From positions 434,001 through 498,000 of the forward strand of contig NZ_CP121695.1 in assembly GCF_029761915.1 (NCBI RefSeq): a stretch of 64,000 nt of DNA, written 5' to 3'. Below are positions 1 through 10,929 of the stretch, one piece after another. Both the position numbers and the translations under genes were made by a program. Within the stretch, counting starts at the first letter, position 1. Every line of letters starts with the position of its first letter. The DNA comes from Bradyrhizobium sp. CB1650 (lineage in GTDB: Bacteria; Pseudomonadota; Alphaproteobacteria; Rhizobiales; Xanthobacteraceae). A model generated the notes under the pieces. The model ran no database searches. It was given only the letters and a program-made list of their open reading frames with translations, and had not been told where the DNA came from.

Positions 1-308
1 ACGCTCAGCGCCGGCTTCAAGGCGTCGCGATGACCGAGATAATGGCACTGCTCGGGGAGCGTCAGCTCGGCATCGCCGCCCTCGAGCGCGATCGTGCCGC
101 CGGCCGGAACAAGCAGGCCCGCGATCAGCCGCAGCAGCGATGTCTTGCCCGAACCGTTGCGGCCCACCACCGCCACCGCCTCGCCGGAAGTCGCCTCCAA
201 ATCGAGCCCGGCAAACACCTCGCGGCCGCCACGCACGCATGTCAGCCCGCGTCCGGAGAGCCGAATCTCGCCTCGTGTCGAAGCCCTCAACCGAGCCCCC
301 AGGAACAC
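1..308 (-). CDS. ccmA: Heme exporter ATP-binding protein CcmA (partial)
   Basis: This gene is cut by the left edge, so only about the first 100 residues are present. CcmA is the ATPase of the CcmABC heme export complex used in cytochrome c maturation (System I) at the inner membrane. The reverse-strand translation shows a typical ABC N-terminus with a Walker A motif [13 protein letters not shown] near residues 49-60 and a following stretch [16 protein letters not shown] that is characteristic of CcmA. There is no ATG start: the reading frame offers GTG at 308 or TTG at 290, so the start is uncertain by six codons. It is divergent from acnA and shares about 210 bp of upstream DNA with it. The family call is firm. 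Confidence 0.85.
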   Translation of the reverse strand, partial: MFLGARLRASTRGEIRLSGRGLTCVRGGREVFAGLDLEATSGEAVAVVGRNGSGKTSLLRLIAGLLVPAGGTIALEGGDAELTLPEQCHYLGHRDALKPALS

Positions 309-388
309 CGCAAGGAAAACTTGGGGTAGCGCATCAGAATTTTTGGCTCGTGAATTGCCGCGGTACGATTGTGGCTGTGGCGGCGCGG

Positions 389-405
389 TTAGAAAGCTTC
401 TATAA
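389..405. promoter_or_regulatory. Candidate Irr box (iron control element) upstream of acnA
   Basis: The sequence TTAGAA-AGC-TTCTATAA contains the perfect inverted repeat TAGAA-n3-TTCTA. It matches the reported Irr-box/ICE pattern TTAGAA-n3-TTCTAA at 11 of 12 fixed positions. Irr represses genes for iron-using proteins in rhizobia when iron is scarce, and aconitase is a 4Fe-4S enzyme, so the position 115 bp upstream of acnA fits. Binding is inferred. It could also act on the divergent heme-export gene ccmA. Confidence 0.45.
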
Positions 406-420
406 GCCCGGAACTACTTG

Positions 421-498
421 ATGCAGCAACTCAACCTGCCCCTGCAAGCGACCCAGCCGGATTCGCTGACGGTGTTAAAGTACCCTCGCCGGGTATAA
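421..498 (+). CDS. Possible 25-residue leader ORF upstream of acnA
   Basis: An ATG-initiated frame of 25 codons ends in TAA 21 bp before the acnA start. Third codon positions are mostly G or C (about 19 of 25), as in the neighbouring real genes, which is the only sign of coding. I see no clear ribosome binding site and do not recognise the peptide. It lies just downstream of the candidate Irr box, so if transcribed it would be a leader peptide of acnA. It may equally be chance. Confidence 0.25.
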   Translation: MQQLNLPLQATQPDSLTVLKYPRRV

Positions 499-519
499 CT
501 AACAATTGGGATTTCCTAC

Positions 520-3240
<2,721 letters not shown>

Positions 3241-3290
3241 GCGCGGATTTGTGAACGGTGGCTCACTGCGAAGTGAGTAGAAGGTTAGAT

Positions 3291-3318
3291 GAAGGCGGCC
3301 TATCAAAAGGCCGCCTTC
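3291..3318 (+). terminator. Hairpin terminator after acnA
   Basis: A perfect 10-bp stem (GAAGGCGGCC / GGCCGCCTTC) with an 8-nt loop lies 50 bp after the acnA stop. No clear U-run follows, so the terminator role is inferred from position and stem strength. Confidence 0.6.
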
Positions 3319-3460
3319 GCGCGTTGCGGCACGCTTCAGATGGGCCCGCCCGGCGGAAATCTCCGCCTCGGTCGGATGAAAGTGCCGCGCCCCGTAAGAC
3401 TACGGTGACCATCAAGCGATACGATCTTTCCCCCACGAGCTAGGATGTGCGACCTTCGAC

Positions 3461-4237
3461 ATGACTGACATGATGGCGACTAATCTGATTTCGCGCTGGT
3501 CCGGTGCATTCTGGTCGGGCGCACTCAGCGTCTGTGCCATCATCGCCATCGTTCGTCCCGCCCACGCCGATCCACGCGCTGTGGTCGAGCTCTTCACCTC
3601 GCAGGGCTGCTCCTCCTGTCCACCCGCCGACAAGATCATCGGCGAGCTTTCCAAGGATCCCTCGATCATCGCGATGAGCATGCCGATCGACTATTGGGAT
3701 TATCTCGGCTGGAAGGACACGCTGGCGGACTCGCGCTTCTCTGCGCGGCAGCGGGCCTATTCGCGCATGCGCGGCGACCGCGAGGTCTATACGCCGCAAG
3801 TCGTAGTCAACGGCTCGACACACGTCATCGGCAGCGATCTCGCCGGCATCGAAAGCGCGATCGGCAACACGGTCAAGAATGAATCGGTGATGAGCGTGCC
3901 GGTGACGATGTCGCTCGCCGGCAAGCAGATCAGCGTGTCGGTCGCCGCGAGCAGGGAGCCGGCGGTCTCGCACGGTGAGGTCTGGATCTGCTCGATCGCG
4001 AAGTCGGTGCCGATCTCGATCGGCCGCGGCGAAAATCGCGGACAACAGATCACCTATCACAACGTCGTACGCAACGTGCTCAAGGTCGGTGACTGGAACG
4101 GTCGTCCGGAAAGCTGGACGGTGCCGCTGGAGAATCTGACGCGCGACGGCGTCGACGGCGCGGTGGTCTACGTCCAGGACGGCAGCCGCGAGAGGCCTGG
4201 TCCGATGCTGGGCGCGGCGTACACGTCGCTGCACTGA
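3461..4237 (+). CDS. Secreted DUF1223 family protein (thioredoxin-like)
   Basis: The product has 258 residues. Residues about 13-36 form a hydrophobic signal sequence ending at AHA, so it is probably exported to the periplasm. The mature part begins VVELFTSQGCSSCPPAD with a CxxC pair (C50, C53), followed by PIDYWDYLGWKDT and YTPQVVVNG, the hallmarks of DUF1223, whose fold resembles thioredoxin. The biochemical role of this family is not established; a thiol redox function is suggested only by the CxxC pair. Two methionines (residues 1 and 4-5) could be starts. It stands alone between acnA and a region holding repeats and a possible RNA. Confidence 0.9.
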   Translation: MTDMMATNLISRWSGAFWSGALSVCAIIAIVRPAHADPRAVVELFTSQGCSSCPPADKIIGELSKDPSIIAMSMPIDYWDYLGWKDTLADSRFSARQRAYSRMRGDREVYTPQVVVNGSTHVIGSDLAGIESAIGNTVKNESVMSVPVTMSLAGKQISVSVAASREPAVSHGEVWICSIAKSVPISIGRGENRGQQITYHNVVRNVLKVGDWNGRPESWTVPLENLTRDGVDGAVVYVQDGSRERPGPMLGAAYTSLH

Positions 4238-4272
4238 AGCCGCGCAGATCGTTTCAGGAAAATGAGTCTTTC

Positions 4273-4331
4273 GTCATTCCGGGACGCACTTTGCGCGCCC
4301 CCATTTGCGCAATCGCGCAATGTGGAGTGAC
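4273..4331. repeat. Degenerate copy of a dispersed palindromic repeat
   Basis: The start GTCATTCCGGGACG matches the left end of the repeat family found intact at 5113, 13050 and elsewhere. The right end (GTGGAGTGAC) is diverged. The centre holds a GCGCAATCGCGCAAT stretch similar to one in the copy at 43754. Confidence 0.4.
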
Positions 4332-4359
4332 GAGATGGCAGGCACACCGCGATGCAAAC

Positions 4360-4385
4360 AAAAAAGGACCAACTCGCGTTGGCCC
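4360..4385 (-). terminator. Intrinsic terminator on the minus strand
   Basis: On the minus strand GGGCCAAC-GCGA-GUUGGUCC forms an 8-bp stem (one G-U pair), followed directly by six U residues. No minus-strand protein gene precedes it, which is why an RNA gene is proposed here. Confidence 0.7.
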
Positions 4386-4471
4386 TCCTTGTCATGCGTA
4401 CAGACCCGATCCTGACGACCCCGGGGGGCTGGGGGCTGAGGAATCCGGAACCGAAAGGACCGGGCCAACGC
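4360..4471 (-). ncRNA. Candidate structured RNA with alternative terminator stem
   Basis: Read on the minus strand, this stretch ends in a clear intrinsic terminator (stem at 4366-4385, then six U). About 80 nt upstream, GCGUUGGCCC (4471-4462) is perfectly complementary over 10 bp to GGGCCAACGC (4385-4376), which is also the left arm of the terminator hairpin. The two pairings exclude each other. The sequence between them (C-rich centre, then GGGG) can fold into an imperfect long hairpin. No protein-coding frame is evident. The 5' end and promoter are not determined. I considered the 6S and signal recognition particle RNAs and could not match their conserved segments. Confidence 0.45.
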
Positions 4472-4729
4472 ACGTGAGTCTTTTCGCAGTGCAGGGCGGC
4501 AGTCGCTAGGCGGAAAAGAGGCGAGACTATGATTCCTGCTAACGATCCCGTGACGGTTTGCCGCTGAGAAGTTCCACCGTTGCGTGCGCTGATTCGCTCA
4601 CGATTTGACGGGTTTGGGCGCCAGCCTCTTGCGGTGGGGAACGGTTGGCGCGATCATGCAACTGTCATGATCCGCGGGTCCCGCGACGGTTCCGCGGAGG
4701 CGGCCATGTTGTGCGACAGGAGGCGCTCC

Positions 4730-5101
4730 ATGAGTCTGACGTCGGAGGATGCCGATCCGAGCGAGCAGCGCGCAGTGGCGCGTGTCGCCGCTGCGAACTC
4801 GCAGGGGAGCCGGGTGACGTTCAACCGGCTCGAACTGCATCGCATCCTCAATCTCTATGGCCGCATGGTCGCCGATGGCGAGTGGCGCGACTATGCCATC
4901 GACTTCCTCAAGGACCGTGCGGTGTTCTCGGTCTATCGCCGCGCCTCCGAAGTGCCGATCTACCGCATCGAGAAAGATCCGCGGCTGGCGCGCAAGCAGG
5001 GCATGTACAGCGTGATTTCGGCGACCGGCCTGATCCTGCGCCGCGGCCACGAGCTCGAGCGCGTGCTGCTGGTGATCGATCGCAAGCTGGCGGTGGTTTG
5101 A
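4730..5101 (+). CDS. DUF2794 domain-containing protein
   Basis: A 123-residue protein with the DUF2794 pattern: VTFNRLELHRILNLYGRMVADGEWRDYAIDF followed by RAVFSVYRRASEVPIYRIEKDP and a C-terminal RRGHELERVLLVIDRKL. The family is small and limited mainly to alphaproteobacteria; its function is unknown. The frame is open for 50 more codons upstream (to 4580), but AGGAGG at 4718-4723 lies at proper spacing before the ATG at 4730, which decides the start. There is no signal peptide or membrane segment, so it is cytoplasmic. Confidence 0.85.
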   Translation: MSLTSEDADPSEQRAVARVAAANSQGSRVTFNRLELHRILNLYGRMVADGEWRDYAIDFLKDRAVFSVYRRASEVPIYRIEKDPRLARKQGMYSVISATGLILRRGHELERVLLVIDRKLAVV

Positions 5102-5112
5102 CGACCTGGGTC

Positions 5113-5216
5113 GTCATTCCGGGGCGCGCGCCAGCGCGAACCCGGAATCTCGATCCGCATCTTCGCTCACCACCTCCGGATTCCGAGTTCGATGCTGTAC
5201 ATCACCCCGGAATGAC
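5113..5216. repeat. Dispersed palindromic repeat, GTCATTCCGGGG family
   Basis: The element begins GTCATTCCGGGGCG and ends with the inverse CCCCGGAATGAC. Inside it has CCCGGAATC and a matching GGATTCCGAG, giving a long imperfect hairpin. Related copies sit at 13050, 28587, 35756, 43754 and 46251-46317 in this window. Confidence 0.8.
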
Positions 5217-5224
5217 GGCCTGGA

Positions 5225-5755
5225 TCACTTCCCCGGCACCGTGCGCCCACCCTCGCCGAGATCGCGCTGCATCATCACCGTGTCCAGCCAGCGGCCGAAC
5301 TTCAGCCCGACGTTCGGATGCGTGCCGATCATGTTGAAGCCGCATCTGGTGTGGACGCCGATCGAGCCGGCATTGGCGGAATCGCCGATGACGGCGATCA
5401 TCTGGCGGAAGCCACGCGCCTCGCATTCGGCGATCAGCCGCTCCAGCAGCAACAGGCCGATGCCGCGGCGGTGGAAGCGCGGATCGAGATAGATCGAGTT
5501 CTCGACCGTGAAGCGGTAGGCCGGCCGCGGCCGGTAGGCGCCGGCATAGGCATAGCCCGCCACGCGTCCGTCGAGCACGGCGACGAAGTACGGATAGCCC
5601 CCATCCATCAGCGCGCGATAGCGCCGCGTCATCTCGGCAAGCTCGGGCGGTTCCAGCTCGAACGTCGCCGTGCCTTCGCGGACGGCCTGCTGGTAGATGG
5701 CGGTGATGGCGGGAAGGTCGGCCTCGGTTGTGGGCCTGATCTCAGGTGCGGACAT
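5225..5755 (-). CDS. GNAT N-acetyltransferase, phosphinothricin-acetyltransferase type
   Basis: The 176-residue protein has the GNAT fold: an N-terminal IRPTTEADLPAITAIYQQAV, the acetyl-CoA motif A RFHRRGIGLLLLERLI, and a C-terminal IGTHPNVGLKFGRWLDTVMMQ typical of the Pat/Bar/MnaT subgroup. Members acetylate phosphinothricin or methionine sulfoximine and similar amino acid analogues, so a detoxification role is plausible but the substrate is inferred. It is a single gene flanked by a repeat and by the terminator of the BI-1 gene. Confidence 0.88.
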   Translation of the reverse strand: MSAPEIRPTTEADLPAITAIYQQAVREGTATFELEPPELAEMTRRYRALMDGGYPYFVAVLDGRVAGYAYAGAYRPRPAYRFTVENSIYLDPRFHRRGIGLLLLERLIAECEARGFRQMIAVIGDSANAGSIGVHTRCGFNMIGTHPNVGLKFGRWLDTVMMQRDLGEGGRTVPGK

Positions 5756-5825
5756 GGGGCGAGACTAGAGCCTCCCCGCAGCTGCCGGAAGGGGGCAATG
5801 ACGGTGTTTGCGTATGCAGGCGGGC

Positions 5826-5856
5826 AAACAAAAACCCCGGCCTTTCGGCCGGGGTT
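5826..5856 (-). terminator. Terminator of the BI-1 gene
   Basis: A perfect 10-bp GC-rich stem AACCCCGGCC / GGCCGGGGTT with a 4-nt loop is followed, on the minus strand, by a run of U residues (A-tract at 5826-5834). It lies 22 bp after the stop of the BI-1 gene. Confidence 0.85.
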
Positions 5857-5878
5857 GGTGTCGTTTGCTCGGGTCTGG

Positions 5879-6670
5879 TTAGTCGCGCTGACCGAGGAGC
5901 TGCAGCAGCAGCGTGAAGAGGTTGATGAAGTTCAAGTACAGCGACAGCGCGCCGGTAATCGCCGCACGCTCTGCGATGTCACCGCCGGCCGAAGCGTAGC
6001 CGTAGATGTAGTCGTTCTTCAGCCGCTGCGTGTCCCAGGCGGTGAGGCCCGCGAACACCAGCACGCCCACCACCGACACGATGAACTGCAGTGCCGAGCT
6101 GGCCAGGAACAGGTTCACCAGGCTGGCGATGATGATACCGATCAGGCCCATGAACAGGAACGAGCCCATTCCGCTCATGTCACGCTTGGTGGTGTAGCCA
6201 TAGAGGCTCAGCGCGCCGAAAGTGGCCGCGGTGATGAAGAACACCCGCACGATCGAGGTGTGCGTGAACACCAGAAAGATCGAGGACAACGAAATGCCCA
6301 TCAGCGCCGAGAACACCCAGAACAGGATCTGGGCGGTCGAGGGGGCAAGGCGGTTGATGCCGGCCGAGATCACGAACACCATGGCGAGAGGCGCCAGCAT
6401 GAACAGCCATTTCAGCGGGCTCACGAACATCGCATAGCCGAACGGCGTCAGGAACAGCTTACCGACACGGACGGCTTCCGGGGTCGGAACGTCCGTCACG
6501 GCGGCCATGTAGACACCGAGCGCGGCCAGGCCGGTGATGGCGAGGCCAATGCTCATGTAGTTGTAGATGCGCAGCATGTAGGCGCGCAGACCGGCGTCGA
6601 CCGTCGCGGCGTCAACACGCCCGGCGGCCCTGCCGAAAGGAGAAGCGTAGTTACGGTCTAGGTCCGACAT
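5879..6670 (-). CDS. Bax inhibitor-1/YccA family membrane protein
   Basis: A 263-residue inner-membrane protein with about seven hydrophobic segments. The family pattern is visible in YNYMSIGLAITGLAALGVY near the N-terminus and in the C-terminal GALSLYLNFINLFTLLLQLLG. Bacterial BI-1 proteins are multi-pass channels or modulators, linked to calcium leak and to membrane protease control (YccA-FtsH), but the role here is not shown. ATG at 6670 was chosen because it gives the usual N-terminus MSDLDRNYASPFGR; the frame runs 11 codons further upstream. It is monocistronic, with a strong terminator after it. Confidence 0.92.
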   Translation of the reverse strand: MSDLDRNYASPFGRAAGRVDAATVDAGLRAYMLRIYNYMSIGLAITGLAALGVYMAAVTDVPTPEAVRVGKLFLTPFGYAMFVSPLKWLFMLAPLAMVFVISAGINRLAPSTAQILFWVFSALMGISLSSIFLVFTHTSIVRVFFITAATFGALSLYGYTTKRDMSGMGSFLFMGLIGIIIASLVNLFLASSALQFIVSVVGVLVFAGLTAWDTQRLKNDYIYGYASAGGDIAERAAITGALSLYLNFINLFTLLLQLLGQRD

Positions 6671-6939
6671 GGTCGAATTCCCGTTGGTTGTCCGGTCCGG
6701 CACGAGGGTCCATGCCGCCGGTTCGTCAAATTCTATCTCGGATACCGATGCCTGCCGACATTAAATTTGGCTAACAATCGGGGCTCCGAACCCGTTGGAT
6801 ATGTGGGAAACTAACACATTCACCGCAACCGTCCACGCGCGGCTGAATGTCGCCCTCGCGGCGCAATCCTGACGAGCGGGCGTGGTTAATCGCAGGAATC
6901 GTGCGATTTGGCTACCGCGCGGCCGCCCGCTACATTTTG

Positions 6940-9510
6940 TCACAAATTCCGCAACACCGTGGCGGGTTTTTTGTTCAACGCCAGCAGCGTGCCGGCAAGT
7001 CCAAGCCCGACGGTCACAACGAGGGCGGCCGCGACCACGCCGGCGGCGCTGCCGGCCTGCCAGACGAAGCTCAGCGTCATCAGCCGCGTCACGATCATCC
7101 AGGCCGCGAAGCTACCGGCGATCACGCCGAAAACCGCGGTGGCAAGCCCGATCAGCAGGTATTCGAGTGCATAGGCGCCGAGCAGCCGCAGCCGCGTCGC
7201 ACCCAGCGTCTTCAGGATCACCGCATCGTACACCCGGTGACGGTGGCCCGCGGCGAGCGCCCCGCCCAAGACCAGGATCGCCGAGATCAGGGTCACGGCG
7301 CTGGCGCCGCGGATCGCCAGCGCGAGATTGGTGACGACCGAGCCGACCGTCTCCATCACCTCGCGCACGCGCACGCTCGTCACCATCGGGTAGGCATCCG
7401 CAACCTGCTTGATGATCTTGCCGTCGCCCGTCGCGTCGCTTCCGGTTTCCGTCAGTGTCGCGATGTGGGTATGCGGCGCGCCCTTGAAGGCGTTCGGCGA
7501 GAACACGAGCACGAAATTGATGCCGAGCCCCTGCCAGTCGATGTTGCGCAGATTGCTGATCCTCGCCGGGATGTCGCGGCCGAGCACGTTGACCACGACC
7601 TCATCGCCGATCTTCAAGGAGAGCCCGTCGGCGATCTTCTTCTCCATCGAGACCAGCGGCGGTCCGGAATAGTCGGCGCCCCACCATTCGCCCTCCACCA
7701 CCTTGGAGCCCTTCGGCAGCTCGCCGGTATAGGTCAGGCCACGGTCGCTTTGCAGTACCCATTCGGAATCGGTCGTGGGCTTGAGGTCCTCGGCGCGGAC
7801 GCCGCGTGCGGCGACGATGCGCCCGCGCAGCATCGGCACGTCCTCGATCTTCGCGCCCGGCACGATCTGGTGGAGATAGTCGTCGAACTGCGCAGCCTGC
7901 GTGCTCGGAATGTCGATGAAGTAGAACGACGGCGCGCGGTCCGGCAGCGCCGCCAGGAACTGCCGGCGCAGATTGCCGTCGATCTGGGTGATGGTGACGA
8001 GCACGGCGAGCCCGAGTCCCAGCGACAGCACAACGGAGGGTGTCAGCGCGCCCGGCCGGTGGATGTTGGCGATCGCGAGGCGCAGCATCGGCAGCCGCGT
8101 GCGCGGCAGCCGCCGCGCAATCGCCATCAAGAGAGCGGCGATGCCGCGGAGCAGCGCGAACACGACAACGGAGGAGACCACGAACACCGCGGCGATGCGC
8201 TTGTCGAAGGACAGGCCGATCACGACCGCGACGAGCAGTGCGATCACCGCGCCCATCAAGGCGAGATAGCGCCAGCGCGGCCGGTGCCATTCGGCGCTGA
8301 TGGTGTCGCGGAACAGCGCCGCGACCGGCACGTCGTGCACCCGCCCGAGCGGCCACAGGCCGAAGGCAAGCGCGGTCAAGAGGCCGTAGACGAACGACAG
8401 CGCAAGCTCGTCGGCATGCAGGGCCGGCACCACCGGCAGAGGCAGCAGCTTGCCGAATAGGCCGACGATGGCGAAAGGCATCGCGGCGCCCAGCGCAAGT
8501 CCGATCACCGAACCGATTCCGGCGAGCAGGATCACCTGCGCGAGATAAATGCCGAACACGTCGCGGCCAGTGGCGCCGATGGCTTTGAAGGCGGCGATCA
8601 CTTCGAGCCTGCGGTCGATATGGCTTTTCACGGCATTGGCGACGCCGACGCCGCCGACCAGCAGCGCGGCAAGGCCGACTAGGGTCAGGAACTGCGTGAA
8701 CCGGTTGATGTTGCGCTCGAGCTGCGGCGAAGCATTCGAGCGGCTGCGGATCTCCCAGCCGGCCTGCGGCGCGGCGTTGCGGGCCTCATCGATGAAGGCC
8801 TCGGTGGCGCGCTCGCTGTTGGCATTGTCCGGCAGTCTCACGCGGTAGACCCAGCGCACCAGGCTGCCGGGCTGGATCAGGCCGGTGGCGCGCAGGGCCG
8901 CCTCGCTGATCAGGAAGCGCGGGCCGAAGCCGATGCCGCCGGCGAGCTTGTCGGGCTCGGCTTCGACGGTGCTGCGGATCTGGAAGGTCGCAGCGCCAAT
9001 GGAGACGCGGTCGCCGGTCTTCAGGGAGAGCCGCGCCAGCAGCGTCGGATCGGCGGCCGCGCCATACGCGCCGTCGCGCTCCGCGAGCAGATCGGACAGC
9101 GGCATCGGCGGCGCCAGCGTCAACTGGCCGAGCATGGGATAGGAGCCGTCGACCGCCTTCATCTCGACCAGCGCGAGCTTGCCTTCGGCCGAGCGCGCCA
9201 TGCCGCGCAGAGTGGACGCGATGGAGACGGTGCCGCGCGAGCGCAGGAACGCGACCTCTTCGGGCCTGGCCTCGCGCTGAAACAGCACGAAGGAGACGTC
9301 GCCGCCCAGCAGCGTACGGCCCTCGCGCGCGAGACCGTCGCTGAGGCTCGCCGAAACGGAGCCGACGCCGGCGATCGCCATCACGCCAAGCGCGATACAG
9401 GCGATGAAGACGTAGAAGCCGCGCAGGCCCCCGCGCAATTCGCGCAGCGCGTAACGCAGCGACAGCGCGAGGCCGCTGCCCCGCGCAAACGGTTCGGCCG
9501 TGGCGCTCAT
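6940..9510 (-). CDS. ABC transporter permease, FtsX/YbbP type
   Basis: An 856-residue permease with two FtsX domains. There is one membrane segment near residues 30-50, a large periplasmic region, then a block of membrane helices in the middle and three more at the C-terminus. This is the layout of E. coli YbbP and other MacB-like mechanotransmission systems that handle lipids or lipoproteins rather than import solutes. Its start overlaps by 4 bp the stop of the ATPase gene at 9507-10229, so the two are translated together. With divergent tesA this reproduces the tesA-ybbA-ybbP neighbourhood of many proteobacteria. The substrate is unknown. Confidence 0.9.
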   Translation of the reverse strand: MSATAEPFARGSGLALSLRYALRELRGGLRGFYVFIACIALGVMAIAGVGSVSASLSDGLAREGRTLLGGDVSFVLFQREARPEEVAFLRSRGTVSIASTLRGMARSAEGKLALVEMKAVDGSYPMLGQLTLAPPMPLSDLLAERDGAYGAAADPTLLARLSLKTGDRVSIGAATFQIRSTVEAEPDKLAGGIGFGPRFLISEAALRATGLIQPGSLVRWVYRVRLPDNANSERATEAFIDEARNAAPQAGWEIRSRSNASPQLERNINRFTQFLTLVGLAALLVGGVGVANAVKSHIDRRLEVIAAFKAIGATGRDVFGIYLAQVILLAGIGSVIGLALGAAMPFAIVGLFGKLLPLPVVPALHADELALSFVYGLLTALAFGLWPLGRVHDVPVAALFRDTISAEWHRPRWRYLALMGAVIALLVAVVIGLSFDKRIAAVFVVSSVVVFALLRGIAALLMAIARRLPRTRLPMLRLAIANIHRPGALTPSVVLSLGLGLAVLVTITQIDGNLRRQFLAALPDRAPSFYFIDIPSTQAAQFDDYLHQIVPGAKIEDVPMLRGRIVAARGVRAEDLKPTTDSEWVLQSDRGLTYTGELPKGSKVVEGEWWGADYSGPPLVSMEKKIADGLSLKIGDEVVVNVLGRDIPARISNLRNIDWQGLGINFVLVFSPNAFKGAPHTHIATLTETGSDATGDGKIIKQVADAYPMVTSVRVREVMETVGSVVTNLALAIRGASAVTLISAILVLGGALAAGHRHRVYDAVILKTLGATRLRLLGAYALEYLLIGLATAVFGVIAGSFAAWMIVTRLMTLSFVWQAGSAAGVVAAALVVTVGLGLAGTLLALNKKPATVLRNL

Positions 9511-10229
9511 GCTTGCGAATGCTGCGTATCGATGCGCCCGGATCGGAGGCGGATCACGCGATCGCAGCGATGCGCGAGCGAGGAATCGTGTGTCACCAGC
9601 ACCAGCGTCATGCCGCGCTCGGCGTGCTTGGTAAAGAGCAGGTCGACGATCTGCTTTCCGGTCGCCTCGTCGAGATTGCCGGTCGGCTCGTCGGCAACGA
9701 GGATCGCGGGATCGGGCGCCAGCGCGCGGGCGAGTGCGACGCGCTGCTGCTCGCCGCCCGAGAGCTGCGTCGGATAGTGGTGCAGGCGGTCGCCAAGCCC
9801 GACCGATTGCAGCTCCTGCGCCGCGCGTATCGCAGCATCCGGATTTCCGGCGAGCTCGAGCGGCACGGCGACGTTCTCAAGTGCAGTCATTGTCGGGATC
9901 AGGTGAAAGGATTGGAAGACGATGCCGACTTGGCGGCCGCGGAAGCGGGCGAGCGCGTCTTCGTCGAGGGCATTGAAAGGCGTGCCATTGACCACCACCT
10001 CTCCGCTATCAGGACGCTCCAACCCCGCCATCACCATCAGCAGCGTGGATTTGCCCGAGCCTGACGGGCCGATCAGGCCGATCGTCTCGCCCGAGGCGAC
10101 CCGCAGGCTGATATCCTTGAGGATGTGGACGCGTGCCGCGCCCGTACCCAATGAGAGATTGATGTTGGAGATGGCGATGGTGTCCGGCGCGGTGCCGGCG
10201 AGCGAAGAGGATTCGATGCGACTGTCCAT
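9507..10229 (-). CDS. ABC transporter ATP-binding protein, YbbA/LolD type
   Basis: A 240-residue ATPase with Walker A GPSGSGKSTL, Q-loop in VGIVFQSFHLIP, signature LSGGEQQRVALARAL, Walker B ILVADEPTGNLD and the H-loop VTHDSSLA. The phrase DEPTGNLD and FQSFHLIPTMTALENV place it in the LolD/MacB/YbbA group. It powers the permease encoded directly downstream with a 4-bp overlap. The ATG at 10229 is preferred; a TTG six codons upstream is also open. The ATG lies inside CCATGG, whose other strand gives the possible ATG of tesA. Confidence 0.92.
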   Translation of the reverse strand: MDSRIESSSLAGTAPDTIAISNINLSLGTGAARVHILKDISLRVASGETIGLIGPSGSGKSTLLMVMAGLERPDSGEVVVNGTPFNALDEDALARFRGRQVGIVFQSFHLIPTMTALENVAVPLELAGNPDAAIRAAQELQSVGLGDRLHHYPTQLSGGEQQRVALARALAPDPAILVADEPTGNLDEATGKQIVDLLFTKHAERGMTLVLVTHDSSLAHRCDRVIRLRSGRIDTQHSQA

Positions 10230-10929
10230 GGTCCGGTCATATGGCAACTCCGCGGGCCCGGTCGAGAGGCGTTACGGATTGTTCATGCACATAGCCGTGT
10301 TGATGTTCGCTTTGATGACGGCGGCGGCTCCGGCATTGGCCGAGGACGAGCCCGCGGCAAAGCCGATCAAGCTCGTCGTGCTCGGGGATTCCTTGAGTGC
10401 AGGCCTTGGCCTGCCGGGCCAGGAAGCGTTCCCGGCCAAGCTCAGAAAAGCCTTGCAGGACAAAGGCATAACCATCGACATGACCAATGCCGGGGTGTCC
10501 GGCGACACCTCCTCCGGGGGCCGCGACCGGCTCGACTGGTCGGTGCCGGATGGAACCGAGGGGGTCATCGTCGAGCTCGGCGCCAACGACGCGCTGCGCG
10601 GCATCGATCCCGACCTGACGCGGGCGGCGTTGAGCGACATCGTCGCGCGACTGAAGGCGCGCAAGATCGCGGTGATGCTCTGCGGCATGCTGGCGCCGCC
10701 GAATTACGGCGCCGATTATGCCGCGCGCTTCAATTCGATTTATCCGGAGCTGGCGAAGAAGTTCGACGTGCCGCTCTATCCGTTCTTCCTCGATGGCGTC
10801 GCGGCCGATGCCAAGCTCAACCAGGCCGACGGCATCCATCCGACCGCGGCCGGTGTTGACATCATCGTCAAGAACATCATGCCCACAGTGGAGGCATTCC
10901 TTGGCACGTTAAGCGAGCAGCGCCGTTGA
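10228..10929 (+). CDS. tesA: Arylesterase / lysophospholipase, TesA type (SGNH hydrolase)
   Basis: A secreted GDSL esterase. Block I GDSLSAGLG holds the catalytic Ser, block III GANDALRG the oxyanion Asn, and block V DGIHPTAAG the Asp-His pair. Family members hydrolyse thioesters, aryl esters and lysophospholipids in the periplasm. A signal sequence (HIAVLMFALMTAAAPALA) precedes the mature domain. The start is uncertain: ATG 10228 gives an N-terminus with Arg residues before the hydrophobic core, as expected for export; TTG 10279 has GAGAGG nine bases upstream; ATG 10285 is the shortest option. It is divergent from the ABC ATPase gene, a conserved arrangement. Confidence 0.92.
   Translation: MVRSYGNSAGPVERRYGLFMHIAVLMFALMTAAAPALAEDEPAAKPIKLVVLGDSLSAGLGLPGQEAFPAKLRKALQDKGITIDMTNAGVSGDTSSGGRDRLDWSVPDGTEGVIVELGANDALRGIDPDLTRAALSDIVARLKARKIAVMLCGMLAPPNYGADYAARFNSIYPELAKKFDVPLYPFFLDGVAADAKLNQADGIHPTAAGVDIIVKNIMPTVEAFLGTLSEQRR

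Noticed and set aside
4360..4510. 6S or signal recognition particle RNA for the structured minus-strand segment
   Set aside because: The conserved GGUCAGGUCCGGAAGGAAGC of SRP RNA is missing and the 6S core could not be matched; kept only as an unnamed candidate.
5318..6661. Plus-strand frame of 447 codons opposite the BI-1 and acetyltransferase genes
   Set aside because: It crosses two real genes and their terminator, and the product is low-complexity.
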